From: Chroococcidiopsidaceae cyanobacterium YX2bin18
GTDB taxonomy: Bacteria; Cyanobacteriota; Cyanobacteriia; Cyanobacteriales; Chroococcidiopsidaceae
Reading direction: 5' to 3'
DNA length: 32,866 nt
Assembly (NCBI GenBank): GCA_030446505.1
Contig: JAUJND010000056.1
Location: 1-32,866, forward strand
A model generated the notes under the pieces. It saw only the letters and a list, made by a program, of their open reading frames with translations, ran no database searches and was not told the origin of the DNA. Both the position numbers and the translations under genes were made by a program. Shown here in pieces: positions 8,571 to 18,336 of the stretch. The stretch's first letter is position 1. Each line of letters begins with the position of its first letter.

Positions 8571-8735
8571 AGTATTTGTGACTGTAGCTAAAATATTTGA
8601 TGACAATCTTAAAACAATAAAAATAAACCTAGCTGAGATGAATTACAACATACCGTTTGATTTGGTAATTTATGTCAACCTAATGTTTTATTGGTATTAG
8701 CATCTGACTCCTTAGAAGACAACGCGTTACTCAGC

Positions 8736-10127
8736 ATGGTAGACCTGACTCCTAACTCTAGCTTTAGTTTGACGCTCCGCTTAGAGATTCCGAATCGCGT
8801 GGGTATGTTGGCAAACGTCACTCACGCGATCGCCACAAGTGGCGGTAATCTCGGTCAAATTGATTTAATCGAGCAAAACCGCCTCATTTCTATCCGCGAC
8901 ATCACGGTGGATGCCGCTAGTACAGAACACGCCGAAACAATTGCTCAAGCTGTTAGAGCTTTGCCAAATATTAAGGTAATTAATACTTACGATCGCACGT
9001 TTAATCTGCATCGTGGTGGCAAAATTAGCATTGTCAGCAAGATTCCACTTAAAAGTGTTGCGGATCTAGCAATGGCTTACACACCAGGAGTAGGTCGGAT
9101 TTGCACAGCGATCGCCCAAGATCTAGAACAAGTACATAGCTTAACTATTAAGCAAAATACTGTTGCTATTGTTACTGATGGCAGTGCTGTATTGGGATTA
9201 GGAAATTTGGGTCCTGCTGCTGCGATGCCCGTAATGGAGGGTAAAGCAATGTTGTTTAAAGAATTTGCCGGACTTGATGCCTTTCCTATCTGTCTTGCTA
9301 CTCAAGACACCCATAGGATTGTTGAAACTGTTAAACAAATTGCGCCCGTGTTTGGGGGTGTGAATTTAGAAGATATCGCTGCCCCCCGCTGCTTTGAAAT
9401 TGAGAAATTGCTACGTGCTCAATTAGATATTCCGGTTTTTCACGATGACCAACACGGTACGGCAATTGTTACTCTAGCAGCGTTGCTTAATGCGCTCAAG
9501 CTCGTAAATAAGTCACTTATTCAAGCCCGAATCGTAATTAACGGTGCTGGGGCAGCTGGGGTGGCGATCGCTCGCTTACTCCGTAAAGCAGGGGCAGAAA
9601 CGCTCTGGATGTGCGACTCCAAAGGTATTCTTTCAACTCAGCGCTCCGACTTGACTGAGGAAAAGCAAGAATTTGCCGTCAGCCAAATGGGAACACTTGC
9701 CGGAGCGCTGGGAGGAGCAGATGTGTTTATTGGCGTAAGCGTACCTGGTGTACTCACCCCAGACATGGTGCGCTCGATGGCGAAAGATGCAATTGTCTTT
9801 GCGATGGCAAATCCGATTCCAGAAATTCAGCCGGAATTAGTAAAAAATGATGTCGCTATTATCGCAACTGGTCGTAGTGACTACCCAAATCAAATCAACA
9901 ACGTTTTAGCCTTTCCTGGTGTATTTCGTGGTGCTTTAGACTGTCGCGCTTCCACGATTACAACAACTATGTACTTAGAAGCAGCCAAGGCGATCGCATC
10001 TTTAATTAAGCCCTCTGACCTTAACCGCGAACATATCATTCCTTCAGTTTTTGATCCGCGAGTCGCCTCTGCGGTTGCCTCTGCCGTACAACAAGCCGCC
10101 CGTCAAGAAGGCATAGCTCGTAATTAA
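8736..10127 (+). CDS. NAD(P)-dependent malic enzyme with N-terminal ACT domain
   Basis: A 463-residue malic enzyme, which converts malate to pyruvate and CO2 with reduction of NAD(P). Residues about 9-80 form an ACT regulatory domain ([29 protein letters not shown]). The catalytic part begins with the substrate region [14 protein letters not shown] and has [34 protein letters not shown], the metal site [12 protein letters not shown] and the Rossmann loop [15 protein letters not shown], then [10 protein letters not shown] and [14 protein letters not shown]. The ATG at 8736 ([20 protein letters not shown]) fits the family start; a TTG at 8691 would add 15 residues without a better ribosome site. 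The frame is undamaged over 1.4 kb. The ACT fusion suggests allosteric control by a small ligand, unknown here. Confidence 0.92.
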   Translation: MVDLTPNSSFSLTLRLEIPNRVGMLANVTHAIATSGGNLGQIDLIEQNRLISIRDITVDAASTEHAETIAQAVRALPNIKVINTYDRTFNLHRGGKISIVSKIPLKSVADLAMAYTPGVGRICTAIAQDLEQVHSLTIKQNTVAIVTDGSAVLGLGNLGPAAAMPVMEGKAMLFKEFAGLDAFPICLATQDTHRIVETVKQIAPVFGGVNLEDIAAPRCFEIEKLLRAQLDIPVFHDDQHGTAIVTLAALLNALKLVNKSLIQARIVINGAGAAGVAIARLLRKAGAETLWMCDSKGILSTQRSDLTEEKQEFAVSQMGTLAGALGGADVFIGVSVPGVLTPDMVRSMAKDAIVFAMANPIPEIQPELVKNDVAIIATGRSDYPNQINNVLAFPGVFRGALDCRASTITTTMYLEAAKAIASLIKPSDLNREHIIPSVFDPRVASAVASAVQQAARQEGIARN

Positions 10128-10302
10128 CAACTTTTTTGCTCAAATATCCTTGACATCACCTTCGAGATTAGTTGCTACATACCAAGTGGTCTTGTAGCCG
10201 TGTGTTAACTCATCTGCTTAACTAACTCTCTAGATAGACTTTCTCTTTCTCAGAAATTGGAACAATAAGGGGAATAAGTATCATGTCCTAACAATTAATT
10301 CT

Positions 10303-11199
10303 ATGGGCTTTAATTTGTTTGACCTATTCTGGGTTTTTCTCTTTCTTTCTTCGCTTCAACCCGTGTGGCAGCGCCGTCAAATTGAATATCGGCGCGTCCA
10401 AACCTTACAGGCATTCGAGCGGGAACGCAACGGTAGAGTAATTTTGCTGATTCATCGGCAAGAATCGCTAAGTTTACTAGGAATTCCGATATCGCGCTAC
10501 ATCACTATCGAAGACTCGGAACAGATCCTAAGAGCAATTCGGCTTACTCCACCGGATGTCCCAATTGACTTAATATTGCATACACCGGGTGGTTTGGTAT
10601 TAGCAACTGAGCAAATAGCTAGAGCACTGATTCGGCATCCAGCAAAAGTTACGGTCTTTGTACCGCATTATGCTATGAGTGGCGGTACGATGTTGGCACT
10701 TGCCTCTGACGAAATCGTTATGGATGCCAATGCAGTTTTAGGACCAGTTGACCCACAGTTGGGTAACTTTCCGGCGGCTAGTATCCTCAAGGTGGTTGAA
10801 GATAAACCAATTAGTGAGATTGATGATCAAACGCTGATTATGGCAGACATATCACGTAAAGCAATTCAGCAGGTGCAAAGGTTTGTGCGAACTTTGTTAA
10901 AAGATGCTATCCCACAACCGAAGATTCAGCCAGAAAATATAGAATCTATAGTTGATGCCTTGACTACCGGGCGCGTTACTCATGACTACCCGATCACGGT
11001 TGAGGAAGCAACAGAAATGGGTCTGCCAATCACAGTAGGTTTGCCCAGAGTAATCTACGACTTAATGGAATTATACCCACAACCACAAGGGGGTCGTCCT
11101 AGTGTGCAATACATTCCTCTACCCTATGGCGATCGCACTCCAGCTTTACCCATTCCCAAAGGAAGACCGTTTGAGGGACCAAAACCAGCTGAACCGTAA
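10303..11199 (+). CDS. SDH-family Clp-fold serine proteinase, membrane-anchored
   Basis: A 298-residue protein of the SDH_sah/ClpP-crotonase fold family (often labelled serine dehydrogenase proteinase or SppA-like). An N-terminal hydrophobic helix (FNLFDLFWVFLFLSSLQPVW, residues 3-22) should anchor it in a membrane. The fold core reads VPIDLILHTPGGLVLATEQI, then ATVFVPHYAMSGGTMLALAS, in which Ser of AMSGG is the expected nucleophile, then IVMDANAVLGPVDPQLG. The C-terminal tail is Pro-rich. The start at 10303 gives MGFNLFDLFW. No operon partner is evident: 175 bases separate it from the malic enzyme. The physiological substrate is unknown. Confidence 0.85.
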   Translation: MGFNLFDLFWVFLFLSSLQPVWQRRQIEYRRVQTLQAFERERNGRVILLIHRQESLSLLGIPISRYITIEDSEQILRAIRLTPPDVPIDLILHTPGGLVLATEQIARALIRHPAKVTVFVPHYAMSGGTMLALASDEIVMDANAVLGPVDPQLGNFPAASILKVVEDKPISEIDDQTLIMADISRKAIQQVQRFVRTLLKDAIPQPKIQPENIESIVDALTTGRVTHDYPITVEEATEMGLPITVGLPRVIYDLMELYPQPQGGRPSVQYIPLPYGDRTPALPIPKGRPFEGPKPAEP

Positions 11200-11479
11200 A
11201 CTGCTTACGAACAATTACATTTCTGCTTCTAGCCTGCTATTTCTAATTTCCTAGTCTGGAGCTTTATTTAAAGTTAGGAAAACAAATTCAGACTATTAGC
11301 AGACTGGAAACAATTAAAAATATAACTATAGTGTGTACCACAATAGCATCTATTAAGCAGTAAGTAACTACACCTCACCCTGTTGCCTCATCCGATTGGA
11401 TGAAGAAAAATACCTATTAATTGTGCGATTTTATTATTAGAAGTTATTAATAGCTTTTGATGATATTGAGGCAAAAAAG

Positions 11480-11902
11480 ATGAAACTGGAAATACTAGCT
11501 ACCGCAGTTTTAGTGAGTACAATATGTTTAGTAGATCCTGTTAAAGCTGAAAATCCTAACCATGTCAAACAGCTATTAGAAACTAAAGAGTGTGCAGGCT
11601 GTAACTTAGCAGGAGCAGATTTAAGTAGTACTCATTTAATTGGCGCTGATCTAAGAGATGCAAATTTAAAAGGAGCTAATTTGACTGGGGCAAACTTAGA
11701 AGGTGCTGATTTAACTGGTGCTAATTTAAAACAAGCAAAGTTTATTAAAGTTTTAGCTACTGATGCTAGTTTAAAGGACACAAATTTAACAGGTGTTAAT
11801 TTCAGTGGTGCTAAGCTCTATAGTGTTGAAATGGATGGCGCTGTGTTAGTTGGTGCTGATTTTAAGGGAGCTAGATTGCATGGTGCTAACCTCTCCAGAT
11901 AG
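11480..11902 (+). CDS. Secreted pentapeptide-repeat protein
   Basis: A 140-residue protein. Residues 1-23 are a signal peptide (MKLEILATAVLVSTICLVDP ending VKAEN, with an AxA-like site). Residues 28-43 form the short helical cap common in cyanobacterial members (HVKQLLETKECAGCNLAGAD). About 19 A(D/N)LxX pentapeptides follow (GADLRDANLKGANLTGANLE and onward) to the end, predicting a right-handed quadrilateral beta-helix. The paired Cys in ECAGC is typical of this group. The ATG at 11480 is preceded by GAGGCAAAAAAG, a reasonable ribosome site. It should be exported to the periplasm or thylakoid lumen. The function of these small lumenal pentapeptide proteins is mostly unknown. Confidence 0.88.
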   Translation: MKLEILATAVLVSTICLVDPVKAENPNHVKQLLETKECAGCNLAGADLSSTHLIGADLRDANLKGANLTGANLEGADLTGANLKQAKFIKVLATDASLKDTNLTGVNFSGAKLYSVEMDGAVLVGADFKGARLHGANLSR

Positions 11903-12235
11903 CAATAGATAGACTAAATGTATGATGATCTAAGATTGCGAATTGGATAATTTTAGTAAAGAGAGTATTTCCTTCGTCTGGTAGAGGAAATAAATTTGTT
12001 GTTTGAAATTGAGATTAAGGTTAGGCTGATAACGTACTACTATTAACAAAACATTGGTAGTCGGAGTCAGAGATGAAAAGTTTTAACCTGAGCTAAAGTT
12101 AATAAACTACAAAATTTTTAAATTAGTTAAGCAAAAAATTGTGATACTCGCGCACTTAAGCATAGCATCTTGATTTTTAGCTGTGCGCTCACAAATATCA
12201 GCTAGAAATAATTCAGCATTTGCGAAAAGAATGTA
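11903..12235. other. AT-rich intergenic region
   Basis: No convincing frame, repeat or RNA structure is seen between the pentapeptide gene and the start-less frame on the minus strand. Confidence 0.4.
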
Positions 12236-12592
12236 TTAGCTTGACAGAATCAGCGCTAATGGTAAGGTTGTTGGAATATTGCAATTTTTAGGTAAAATCT
12301 GGGTAACTACTACGGGTGAGTGTGGTAGTAGGCTTTGGGGAGCAGGTAACATTTCCCCACGAAAGTCCAGTAGTTGGACAATAATTAGATAGGCGATCGC
12401 TATAATTATAGAAATCGCACCGTAATGATGGCAACAAGTTTTGAGCGGTTCATAGATAGCGCAAAATAAATCTATTGAAGCATGACTATCTTCTAATATT
12501 GCACCTTTTCTGCGGTGATTGAAATTGCTGCTATACTCAGGTGAAGTATTAGGTCTGCACCTTTGTTCCCGTTTAAGAGCTAAATAGCGTAT
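12236..12592 (-). other. Start-less open frame with one hydrophobic segment, possible relic
   Basis: About 118 sense codons are open on the minus strand between a TAA (before 12592) and the stop at 12236-12238, without an ATG in a usable place. The translation looks protein-like: KREQRCRPNTSPEYSSNFNH, then LEDSHASIDLFCAIYEPLKT, a hydrophobic helix GAISIIIAIAYLIIVQLLDF and a Pro-rich C-terminal tail. It could be a gene that lost its start, or chance. I do not recognise it. Its direction opposes the ABC ATPase relic. Confidence 0.3.
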
Positions 12593-12697
12593 TTACCCAC
12601 ACGCGATTAGTTAATAGTCTGCAACTAATGTTTTTACAGTGGTACTTTTTAAGCTATTTAGGCGTTTTTGTGTTGCGATAAGGCAATTTGAACCGAG

Positions 12698-13674
12698 ATG
12701 AAGTCTGTTGCCGACTCACCTAATGAAACCAATGTTAAGCGTCCGCCTGTGGTGCAGACTTCTGAATTAAGGAAAGTCTACCACTCTGGCTTCTGGCTTA
12801 ATCAAAAATTGTGTCTCTTAAAAGTTGTTCGCTAACTGTCTACCAAGGTGAAACGTTTGGTCTTTTAGGACCAAATGGAGCTGGAAAAACTACGCTCTTA
12901 AAGCTGCTACTGGGAATTATTCGTCCCTCGTCTGGGCAGGGGTTATTATTAGGGGAGTCTTTGGGCGATCGCGCGTGAAGCAACACATAGGTTATCTGCC
13001 AGAAAATTCCTATTTCTATAACTACTTAACCGGCTGGGAATTTTTACAAATGGCAGGTTTCGACTATTTCAAATTCCAGCCAAGCTGTTGTACAACGTCG
13101 GCGCATCCCCCAATTACTAGAACTAGTTGGGCTATCTCAGTTAGCCGCCCGCAAAAAGCAAGCTGCGTCAGTATTCTAAAGGAATGCTTCAGCGCGTAGG
13201 TCTAGCTCAAGCCTTAATCAATGATCCACAGATAGTATTTTTGGATGAGCCGATGTCTGGTCTTGACCCGCTAGGACGCACCAAATGCGGAATATTATCC
13301 TTTCCTTAAAGGATCAAGGCAAAACAATTTTCTTTAATAGCCATATTCTATCTGAGGTAGAACAAATTTGCGATCGCATTGCCATCCTCTCTGAAGGCGA
13401 GTTGATTTGCAGCGGCTCCTTGGATAAACTACTAGGTAATCATACTTATCACGTTAGGGGTAAGGGCGGCACCTTAGACTTTCTCAATAAATGGGTATTG
13501 AATCTAAAGAACGAGCAAGACGGCTCTTGGCAAGGTCAACTACAAAGTGAACCGAATGATTTTCTTGCTAGCCTTCGTCTAATGAACGTAGAGATCATTG
13601 CCATAAATTTGTCCCGCCCTTCCTTAGAAGAGTTTTTCCTGACTCAAGTTTCTTCTGCAAAAAATCAAGGTTAA
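12698..13674 (+). pseudogene. ABC transporter ATP-binding protein, multiply frameshifted
   Basis: The start at 12698 reads MKSVADSPNETNVKRPPVVQ, then [17 protein letters not shown]. After a lost A in an A run (near 12815) the frame gives [20 protein letters not shown] (Walker A). Further small indels (near 12976, 13065, 13163 and 13285) lead to YLPENSYFYNYLTGWEF, the signature region [19 protein letters not shown], Walker [17 protein letters not shown] and SHILSEVEQICDRIAILSEG. The last 129 codons are open to 13674. Restored, it is about 325 residues, the size of the CcmA/drug-export type ATPases that pair with a separate permease. No permease gene follows; a hairpin terminator lies 120 bases downstream. 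All core motifs remain, so decay is recent. Confidence 0.85.
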
Positions 13675-13794
13675 GTAACGACGTGATTCTTACTAAATAA
13701 AAGTAGTTTATGAATTGCACCACAATAACCCCGATGCGTTGTTGCTAGGAGGAGTATGGAGGATTACACATACGCCTGGGAAAAACAGTGGGAT

Positions 13795-13821
13795 TCGGGA
13801 AGAATTATTCTTCCCGATTTT
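13795..13821 (+). terminator. Hairpin terminator after the ABC ATPase relic
   Basis: TCGGGAAGAA (13795-13804) pairs perfectly with TTCTTCCCGA (13808-13817) around a TTA loop, followed by TTTT. It is a 10-bp stem with a short T tract on the plus strand. Confidence 0.7.
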
Positions 13822-13944
13822 GTCGCCTGATCAATACTTCCCTAAACTGCTCTAGAATACTCCGACCGATTGCCTCCCCTATTATTCCTGGAAAAATTAA
13901 ACTTTAACCTTATCCCTCAGTTATACTTAGGCAAAGTGTCACTT

Positions 13945-15423
13945 TTAGAGTCCTAATATTCTAAAAATACTAAAAACCCCAGTTACAGGTGATAATGCAG
14001 TTCCCAAGGTGTCGCCTAACCGGGCAATACCATTGCGGTTGACTACAATAATGTCATTATCGCGGAGTGTAGGATTATCTTTCTCACCGATGCCTTGAGC
14101 TAAATCAATTGGTACTGAACGCTTGGTAACAGTGCCATCAGGATTGAGGCGAACTAGCTCAACATCTCTCCTTCTAGCTCGACTGTTATTGAATCCTCCA
14201 GCACTCAGCAGTGCCTGATTTAAGGGCGTATTTGGTGGCAGGTTTACCACTCCGGGGTTTTTTACTTCTCCTACGACACTAACTTGGATCGTAGCAGGAG
14301 AAAAATTAGCATCAGCTAGTTGAGTTGCTTCTGCCGGATTTAAATCCGTTGCAGTAGGAACAACAATTGTATCTCCGTCCTGCACAATCGTATCTTGACT
14401 AGTATCGCCGTTCTCCAATAGTTGCCAGAGATTTATATTGACAGATTGTTCTGCACCTGTTTTTGTAGGTCGGCGTATTTGGATAGTGCGAATATTAGCT
14501 AGTGAAGTAATACCGCCAGCTAGCTGAATTGCTCGTGTTACTGTTGGCAACCCTCCGCCTGCGTTGCTATTTCTGGCTACATCGTCATCTTCGGTAGTGC
14601 CAGCGCCTCCAACTACAACATACGAGCCAGGACGGTTAACTTCGCCTACTACTGTAACTGTGCGGGGTTTAGTTGGATCGGCGGCAAAGCTAGCTGTGGA
14701 AAACTGGCGTACTTCTGCCAAGTTGATATTATTTGTTCTGGGAACAAAGATTGTGTCTCCATCCCGCAAGGTAATATCTTGAGGTAGAGTACCTGTCTGC
14801 ACCAATTGCGTTAAATCCAGATTAGTAACTTGCTCTGGTCCCAATCCTTGCCGACGGCGTAACTGAACCTGACGAATATCAGCTGCCAGCGTCACTCCTT
14901 CAGCCAGGGTAATTGCCCCTAACACAGTTGGGTACTGTACTCCAGGATTGTCGCCTCCTCCTGCTACTAAGCCTGCTGAGTATGAACCGGGGCGATTTAC
15001 TTCACCGGAAACTACAACATTCACAGGACGCGGAGCCACCAAACTTACTGTAACTATAGGACGCTTGAGGAAGCGAGAATACTTTGCGGAAATTGTTTCA
15101 GCAGCCTGTTCCTGTGTTAGTCCCCGCACAGATACACCACCAATCAGTGGTAGGTATAGCGCTCCACCAGGCGGAATTTGGTATTCACCAGTGTATTCAG
15201 GTATTTCAAAAACAGTGATCCGGATGCGATCGCCTCCTCCTAGTGTGTACTCTATCTCCGGTTGCACGCTAGCAGGGCTTGGGGGCGCTGGAGGTGCTTG
15301 AGCAAGGCGAACTGAGCTTGGTAATTGAGCTTGAGTAGGAAATGGGCAAGCAACCGTGATCAAAGCTAAAAGTGTTAAACCTGCGACTGGCTGGGTTATT
15401 GATTTAGATACTTTAGAAATCAT
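13945..15423 (-). CDS. Polysaccharide export (OPX/Wza-like) protein with SLBB domains
   Basis: A 492-residue secreted protein. Residues 1-32 form a signal peptide (hydrophobic LTLLALITVACPF, then TQAQ). A Pro/Ala-rich linker is followed by the Poly_export domain (YTLGGGDRIRITVFEIPEYT, GEYQIPPGGALYLPLIGGVS, VRGLTQEQAAETI, about residues 58-140). Three SLBB-like units follow, each opening with V-x-V-x-G-E-V-(N/K)-x-P-G (VVVSGEVNRPGSYS, VTVVGEVNRPGSYV, VSVVGEVKNPGVVN) and each ending with a D-G-D-T-I-x-V-P type strand. Such proteins form the outer-membrane or periplasmic conduit for capsule or exopolysaccharide in Wzx/Wzy or ABC pathways. It is the sole member here: no glycosyltransferase or Wzc gene is adjacent. 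The frame is intact. Confidence 0.9.
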   Translation of the reverse strand: MISKVSKSITQPVAGLTLLALITVACPFPTQAQLPSSVRLAQAPPAPPSPASVQPEIEYTLGGGDRIRITVFEIPEYTGEYQIPPGGALYLPLIGGVSVRGLTQEQAAETISAKYSRFLKRPIVTVSLVAPRPVNVVVSGEVNRPGSYSAGLVAGGGDNPGVQYPTVLGAITLAEGVTLAADIRQVQLRRRQGLGPEQVTNLDLTQLVQTGTLPQDITLRDGDTIFVPRTNNINLAEVRQFSTASFAADPTKPRTVTVVGEVNRPGSYVVVGGAGTTEDDDVARNSNAGGGLPTVTRAIQLAGGITSLANIRTIQIRRPTKTGAEQSVNINLWQLLENGDTSQDTIVQDGDTIVVPTATDLNPAEATQLADANFSPATIQVSVVGEVKNPGVVNLPPNTPLNQALLSAGGFNNSRARRRDVELVRLNPDGTVTKRSVPIDLAQGIGEKDNPTLRDNDIIVVNRNGIARLGDTLGTALSPVTGVFSIFRILGL

Positions 15424-15784
15424 GTTGAAGATAATGTAGTAAGTTCTCTAATCTTTAAGTCTTCACTATTTTAGGTTTTGTTTCCTGAAAATAGGTGTAG
15501 TTGCCGTATTTTAGTATAATTAATTACTAAGATTCCTGACCTAATGCGGTTATTTAGTTTTGCCGACCTGCATAAGTCAGAAAAAATTAATATAATGTTA
15601 CAAAAAATACTGTTTAGCTGCAAAGTTATAAACTGAACCTGCGCTAAGGCTTCATGTTAATAAGTTTGAAGTGTCCAAATAGTAATAGTAATGACGCTTG
15701 TAAGGATAGCGTGACAGGCATCCCTTTTAGGCTGCATACCTACCTATTTAACTGAAGAAAATTAAAATTAATTTTAGTAAGATT
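15424..15784. other. Divergent intergenic region
   Basis: 361 AT-rich bases between the OPX gene (minus) and the DUF1400 hydrolase (plus). It should contain both promoters. I see no terminator, repeat or conserved RNA in it. Confidence 0.4.
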
Positions 15785-17488
15785 ATGAAGTATAAGCACC
15801 GTCGGCATTTCCAGTCTCTAATTAAAGGTATAGGTATTCCTTCTATTCCTTTAAGCTTGTCTTCATTGACCCTTATTTTAGGCTGCGGAGCGGTAGTACC
15901 CGCTATAGCAGCAGAAAGAGTAACATTACGCTTAGGGCCATTTGAGCAGGCGATCGCGATCTCTGACTTGGAGCAATTTGCTAAAACTGGTGAATTGTCT
16001 TCTAACCTTCAACTTTACGCCCCTGTATTAACATCGCAAGTGCGGGAAGCGTTGAATCGTCGTTTGCAGATAGACCCGAACGTAGCAGACAAACTAATTG
16101 AGGATGTGTTGCGATCGCCGACAGGCAAACAGTTGATTCGCTCGTTGGAAGTGGCGCTGCCAAATAGTAGTATTGAGCAACTTCAAGCAGCAGTGTCGTT
16201 AGCAGCAAGACAAGCTAACGGATTAAGTTTAGTTGGTTTCTTGCGAGCTTACCCAGAGGAAAACATTACGCTAGATGCGAGTAGTGCAATTACTCTTGCT
16301 CTCCAGTTCAACCCCAGTTACTTGCAAAGTCAGGCGCTTAGTCCGTTGCTGGAAAGTGAATTAGCTGTTAAGAGCAATACACCGTTTAAACCTGCCTTTG
16401 ATCCAGCTGTTCCCGGATCTCAAACTGTACAGCAGCAGACACTGTTTCTTCAGGATCGGCAACGTCACCGGACAATTCCTGTAGATCTTTATTTTCCTAA
16501 GCAAGCAGAGACCTTGAGATTTCCTATCTCTCGCTTACGTGAGGCGCTCTCTCGCCAGCCACTGGTTGTTATTTCTCACGGCTTTGGGGCAGATCGCAAG
16601 TTTTTTGCTTATTTAGCGCGTCACCTAGCTTCTAACGGTCTTACTGTTGCAGCTTTAGAACATCCTGGTAGTAACGCCAAGCGATCTCTTAGTGTGTCAT
16701 CCGTAAATAACCCCAGTGAACTGCTACCAGCTACGGAATTTGTCACTAGACCATTAGATGTCAGCTTTGTACTAGATGAACTGGCAAAACTGAATCAGCA
16801 ACCAGGGTTACTTCAGGGAAAGCTAAACACGCAACAAGTTAGTGTGATCGGACACTCTTTAGGTGGTTATACTGCTCTGGCGTTAGCTGGAGGAGAAGTA
16901 AATTTGGCAGAATTGCGGCAGTTCTGTAAAAATTCCACTCCCATTGGACAAGCTCTCGGCGACTGGTTACAGTGTGCAGCAACAGATTTACCAGAGCGGA
17001 AACTCCAGCAGCGAGATCAGCGAGTGAAAAGTGCGATCGCCTTGAATCCTCTTGTCGGTAATCTATTTGGCAAAAGTCTAACTCAAGTAACAATTCCTGT
17101 CTTACTTTTAGCTGGAACCGAGGACACTATTACTCCAGCAATTAACCATCAATTGCGACCGTTTACGCAGCTACGCAGTCCAAAATATCTTTTAACTGCT
17201 ATTGGTGGTACTCACTTAAGTATTAGCGATTCAGCAAATGTAGCTAGTACGAATAATCAGAGCACTTTTGGTAAAGAGCGCCAAGGTGAAGAAACTAAAG
17301 CTCTGCGTCAGTTAGTTCAAGGTGTGAGTCTAGCCTTCATCAAACAACTAACACCAGAAGCTAAAACTTATGCACCTTTTCTGACATCTGCCTACGCTCA
17401 ATCTTTCTCTACATCACAATTGCCGTTGCGTCTGAATACACAGCTACCAGCAAGTATTAGCTCGTGGGTTGAGGTGGGGAAGCCTTAA
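15785..17488 (+). CDS. DUF1400 domain alpha/beta hydrolase, exported
   Basis: A 567-residue protein. A signal peptide is present (basic start MKYKHRRHFQ, hydrophobic SLSSLTLILGCGAVVPAIAA). The DUF1400 domain follows (AERVTLRLGPFEQAIAISDL, about residues 43-170), a cyanobacterial module always found before a hydrolase. The alpha/beta hydrolase fold begins near residue 225 with IPVDLYFPKQ. The oxyanion region is PLVVISHGFGADRKFFAYLA. The nucleophile elbow is VIGHSLGGYTAL (Ser in GHSLGG). The acid region is VLLLAGTEDTITP, and the His is probably in IGGTHLSISD. It resembles platelet-activating-factor acetylhydrolase/dienelactone hydrolase-like enzymes, so an esterase or lipase on a cell-envelope substrate is likely. 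The frame is intact. Confidence 0.88.
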   Translation: MKYKHRRHFQSLIKGIGIPSIPLSLSSLTLILGCGAVVPAIAAERVTLRLGPFEQAIAISDLEQFAKTGELSSNLQLYAPVLTSQVREALNRRLQIDPNVADKLIEDVLRSPTGKQLIRSLEVALPNSSIEQLQAAVSLAARQANGLSLVGFLRAYPEENITLDASSAITLALQFNPSYLQSQALSPLLESELAVKSNTPFKPAFDPAVPGSQTVQQQTLFLQDRQRHRTIPVDLYFPKQAETLRFPISRLREALSRQPLVVISHGFGADRKFFAYLARHLASNGLTVAALEHPGSNAKRSLSVSSVNNPSELLPATEFVTRPLDVSFVLDELAKLNQQPGLLQGKLNTQQVSVIGHSLGGYTALALAGGEVNLAELRQFCKNSTPIGQALGDWLQCAATDLPERKLQQRDQRVKSAIALNPLVGNLFGKSLTQVTIPVLLLAGTEDTITPAINHQLRPFTQLRSPKYLLTAIGGTHLSISDSANVASTNNQSTFGKERQGEETKALRQLVQGVSLAFIKQLTPEAKTYAPFLTSAYAQSFSTSQLPLRLNTQLPASISSWVEVGKP

Positions 17489-17505
17489 GGGTGAAAGGCG
17501 ATCGT

Positions 17506-17667
17506 GCAATAGCTTTAGAGTCTGGAGATAGTTAGGATATTGCTAAATAATCATTTAAATCTATGCTACTTGAAATGACTGCCCTAAAGTTCTAGGCGTT
17601 GGCAGAGGTTCACCATTTTCTAAGGATGACTCGACTAAAAGTTCTAAAACTTCCTGAGCATTTTTTA
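17506..17667. repeat. Direct repeat copy 1 (hicB 3' end and flank)
   Basis: Starts GCAATAGCTTTAGAGTCTGG and is nearly identical to 18131-18290, 625 bases away. It covers the last part of hicB and 55 bases beyond its stop. The two copies differ by only a few bases, so the duplication is recent or has been homogenised. Confidence 0.9.
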
Positions 17668-17786
17668 AGAGCCTCTGCATATGTATCTCCGTGAGTATGG
17701 CAAAACTCTCCCCACTCAGGAAGACTGACAACAAAACACTGGTCTTCATCAGACCATTGAATAATGATAGTGTAGTGATAATTCAT
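17561..17786 (-). pseudogene. hicB: HicB-type antitoxin, frameshifted in an A run
   Basis: From the ATG at 17786 the frame reads MNYHYTIIIQWSDEDQCFVV, then SLPEWGEFCHTHGDTYAEAL, the classic HicB partial RNase-H fold. An extra A in CTTAAAAAATGC (near 17670) then shifts the frame. Without it the protein continues KNAQEVLELLVESSLENGEP, then LPTPRTLGQSFQVA, about 74 residues in all. HicB normally neutralises HicA. The ATG overlaps the hicA stop (ATGA), the usual translational coupling. If the lesion is real, HicA would be produced without a full antitoxin, so either slippage at the A7 run restores frame, or HicA is inactive or controlled by another HicB. Confidence 0.85.
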
Positions 17787-18010
17787 TTGCCTTCTTCGTC
17801 TTGTTCTTTTTGAATTTCTTCTAACTTCTGAAGTGCATTTTTTACATCCTTCTCCTGGTAAAGCTTGGCATCTGCGCTATCTTTGCCTGACAAGGTAATT
17901 TTCCCAGGTAGTAAAGGATGAGACCACTTAGTATGGCTGCCCTTACCAGAACTGACCATAAACCCTGCTCTCAAAAGTAAGTTTTTCAACTCTCTAATTT
18001 TCTTGGGCAT
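17783..18010 (-). CDS. hicA: HicA-type mRNA interferase toxin
   Basis: A 75-residue protein of the HicA (YcfA-like, double-stranded RNA-binding fold) family that cleaves mRNAs. The family start K-K-x-R-E-L-x-x-L-L-x-x-x-G-F is present as PKKIRELKNLLLRAGFMVSS, followed by the catalytic-His motif GKGSHTKWSHP. The middle LPGKITLSGKDSADAKLYQE also fits. The C-terminus is acidic and longer than the minimal fold (KLEEIQKEQDEEGK). It is first in the operon and overlaps hicB by ATGA. All expected residues are present, so the toxin appears intact. Confidence 0.9.
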   Translation of the reverse strand: MPKKIRELKNLLLRAGFMVSSGKGSHTKWSHPLLPGKITLSGKDSADAKLYQEKDVKNALQKLEEIQKEQDEEGK

Positions 18011-18050
18011 AAGCTAGATTTGCATTATCACTCCCCACTATCTATAATTG

Positions 18051-18167
18051 TTAGTCTTGCATTTTTGACTGTTCTAATTTCTTGGCAAATTCGCGTACTC
18101 TCTCGTCAGTGTTATTCTCTGTGTGATTACGCAATAGCTTTAGAGTCTGGAGATAGTTAGGATATTG
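18051..18167 (-). pseudogene. 3' fragment of an unknown gene at a duplication joint
   Basis: An open stretch of 38 codons without a start ends at the stop 18051-18053. It reads LRNHTENNTDERVREFAKKL then EQSKMQD, preceded by QYPNYLQTLKL. The part upstream of 18131 in this frame lies inside the repeat copy, so the reading may join unrelated pieces. It looks like the tail of a helical charged protein just upstream of hicA. The function is not recognised. Confidence 0.35.
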
Positions 18168-18290
18168 CTAAATAATCATTTAAATCTATGCTACTTGAAA
18201 TGACTGCCCTAAAGTTCTAGGCGTTGGCAGAGGTTTACCGTTTTCTAAAGATGGCTCGATTAAAAGTTCTAAAACTTCCTGAGCATTTTT
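18131..18290. repeat. Direct repeat copy 2
   Basis: Second copy of the 17506-17667 sequence. It continues into the second hicB and is cut by the IS1 element at 18294. Confidence 0.9.
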
Positions 18291-18336
18291 AAAGGCGTTG
18301 CAGAAAGGGTAAGGATAAATTTGATAGAATGGGTGA

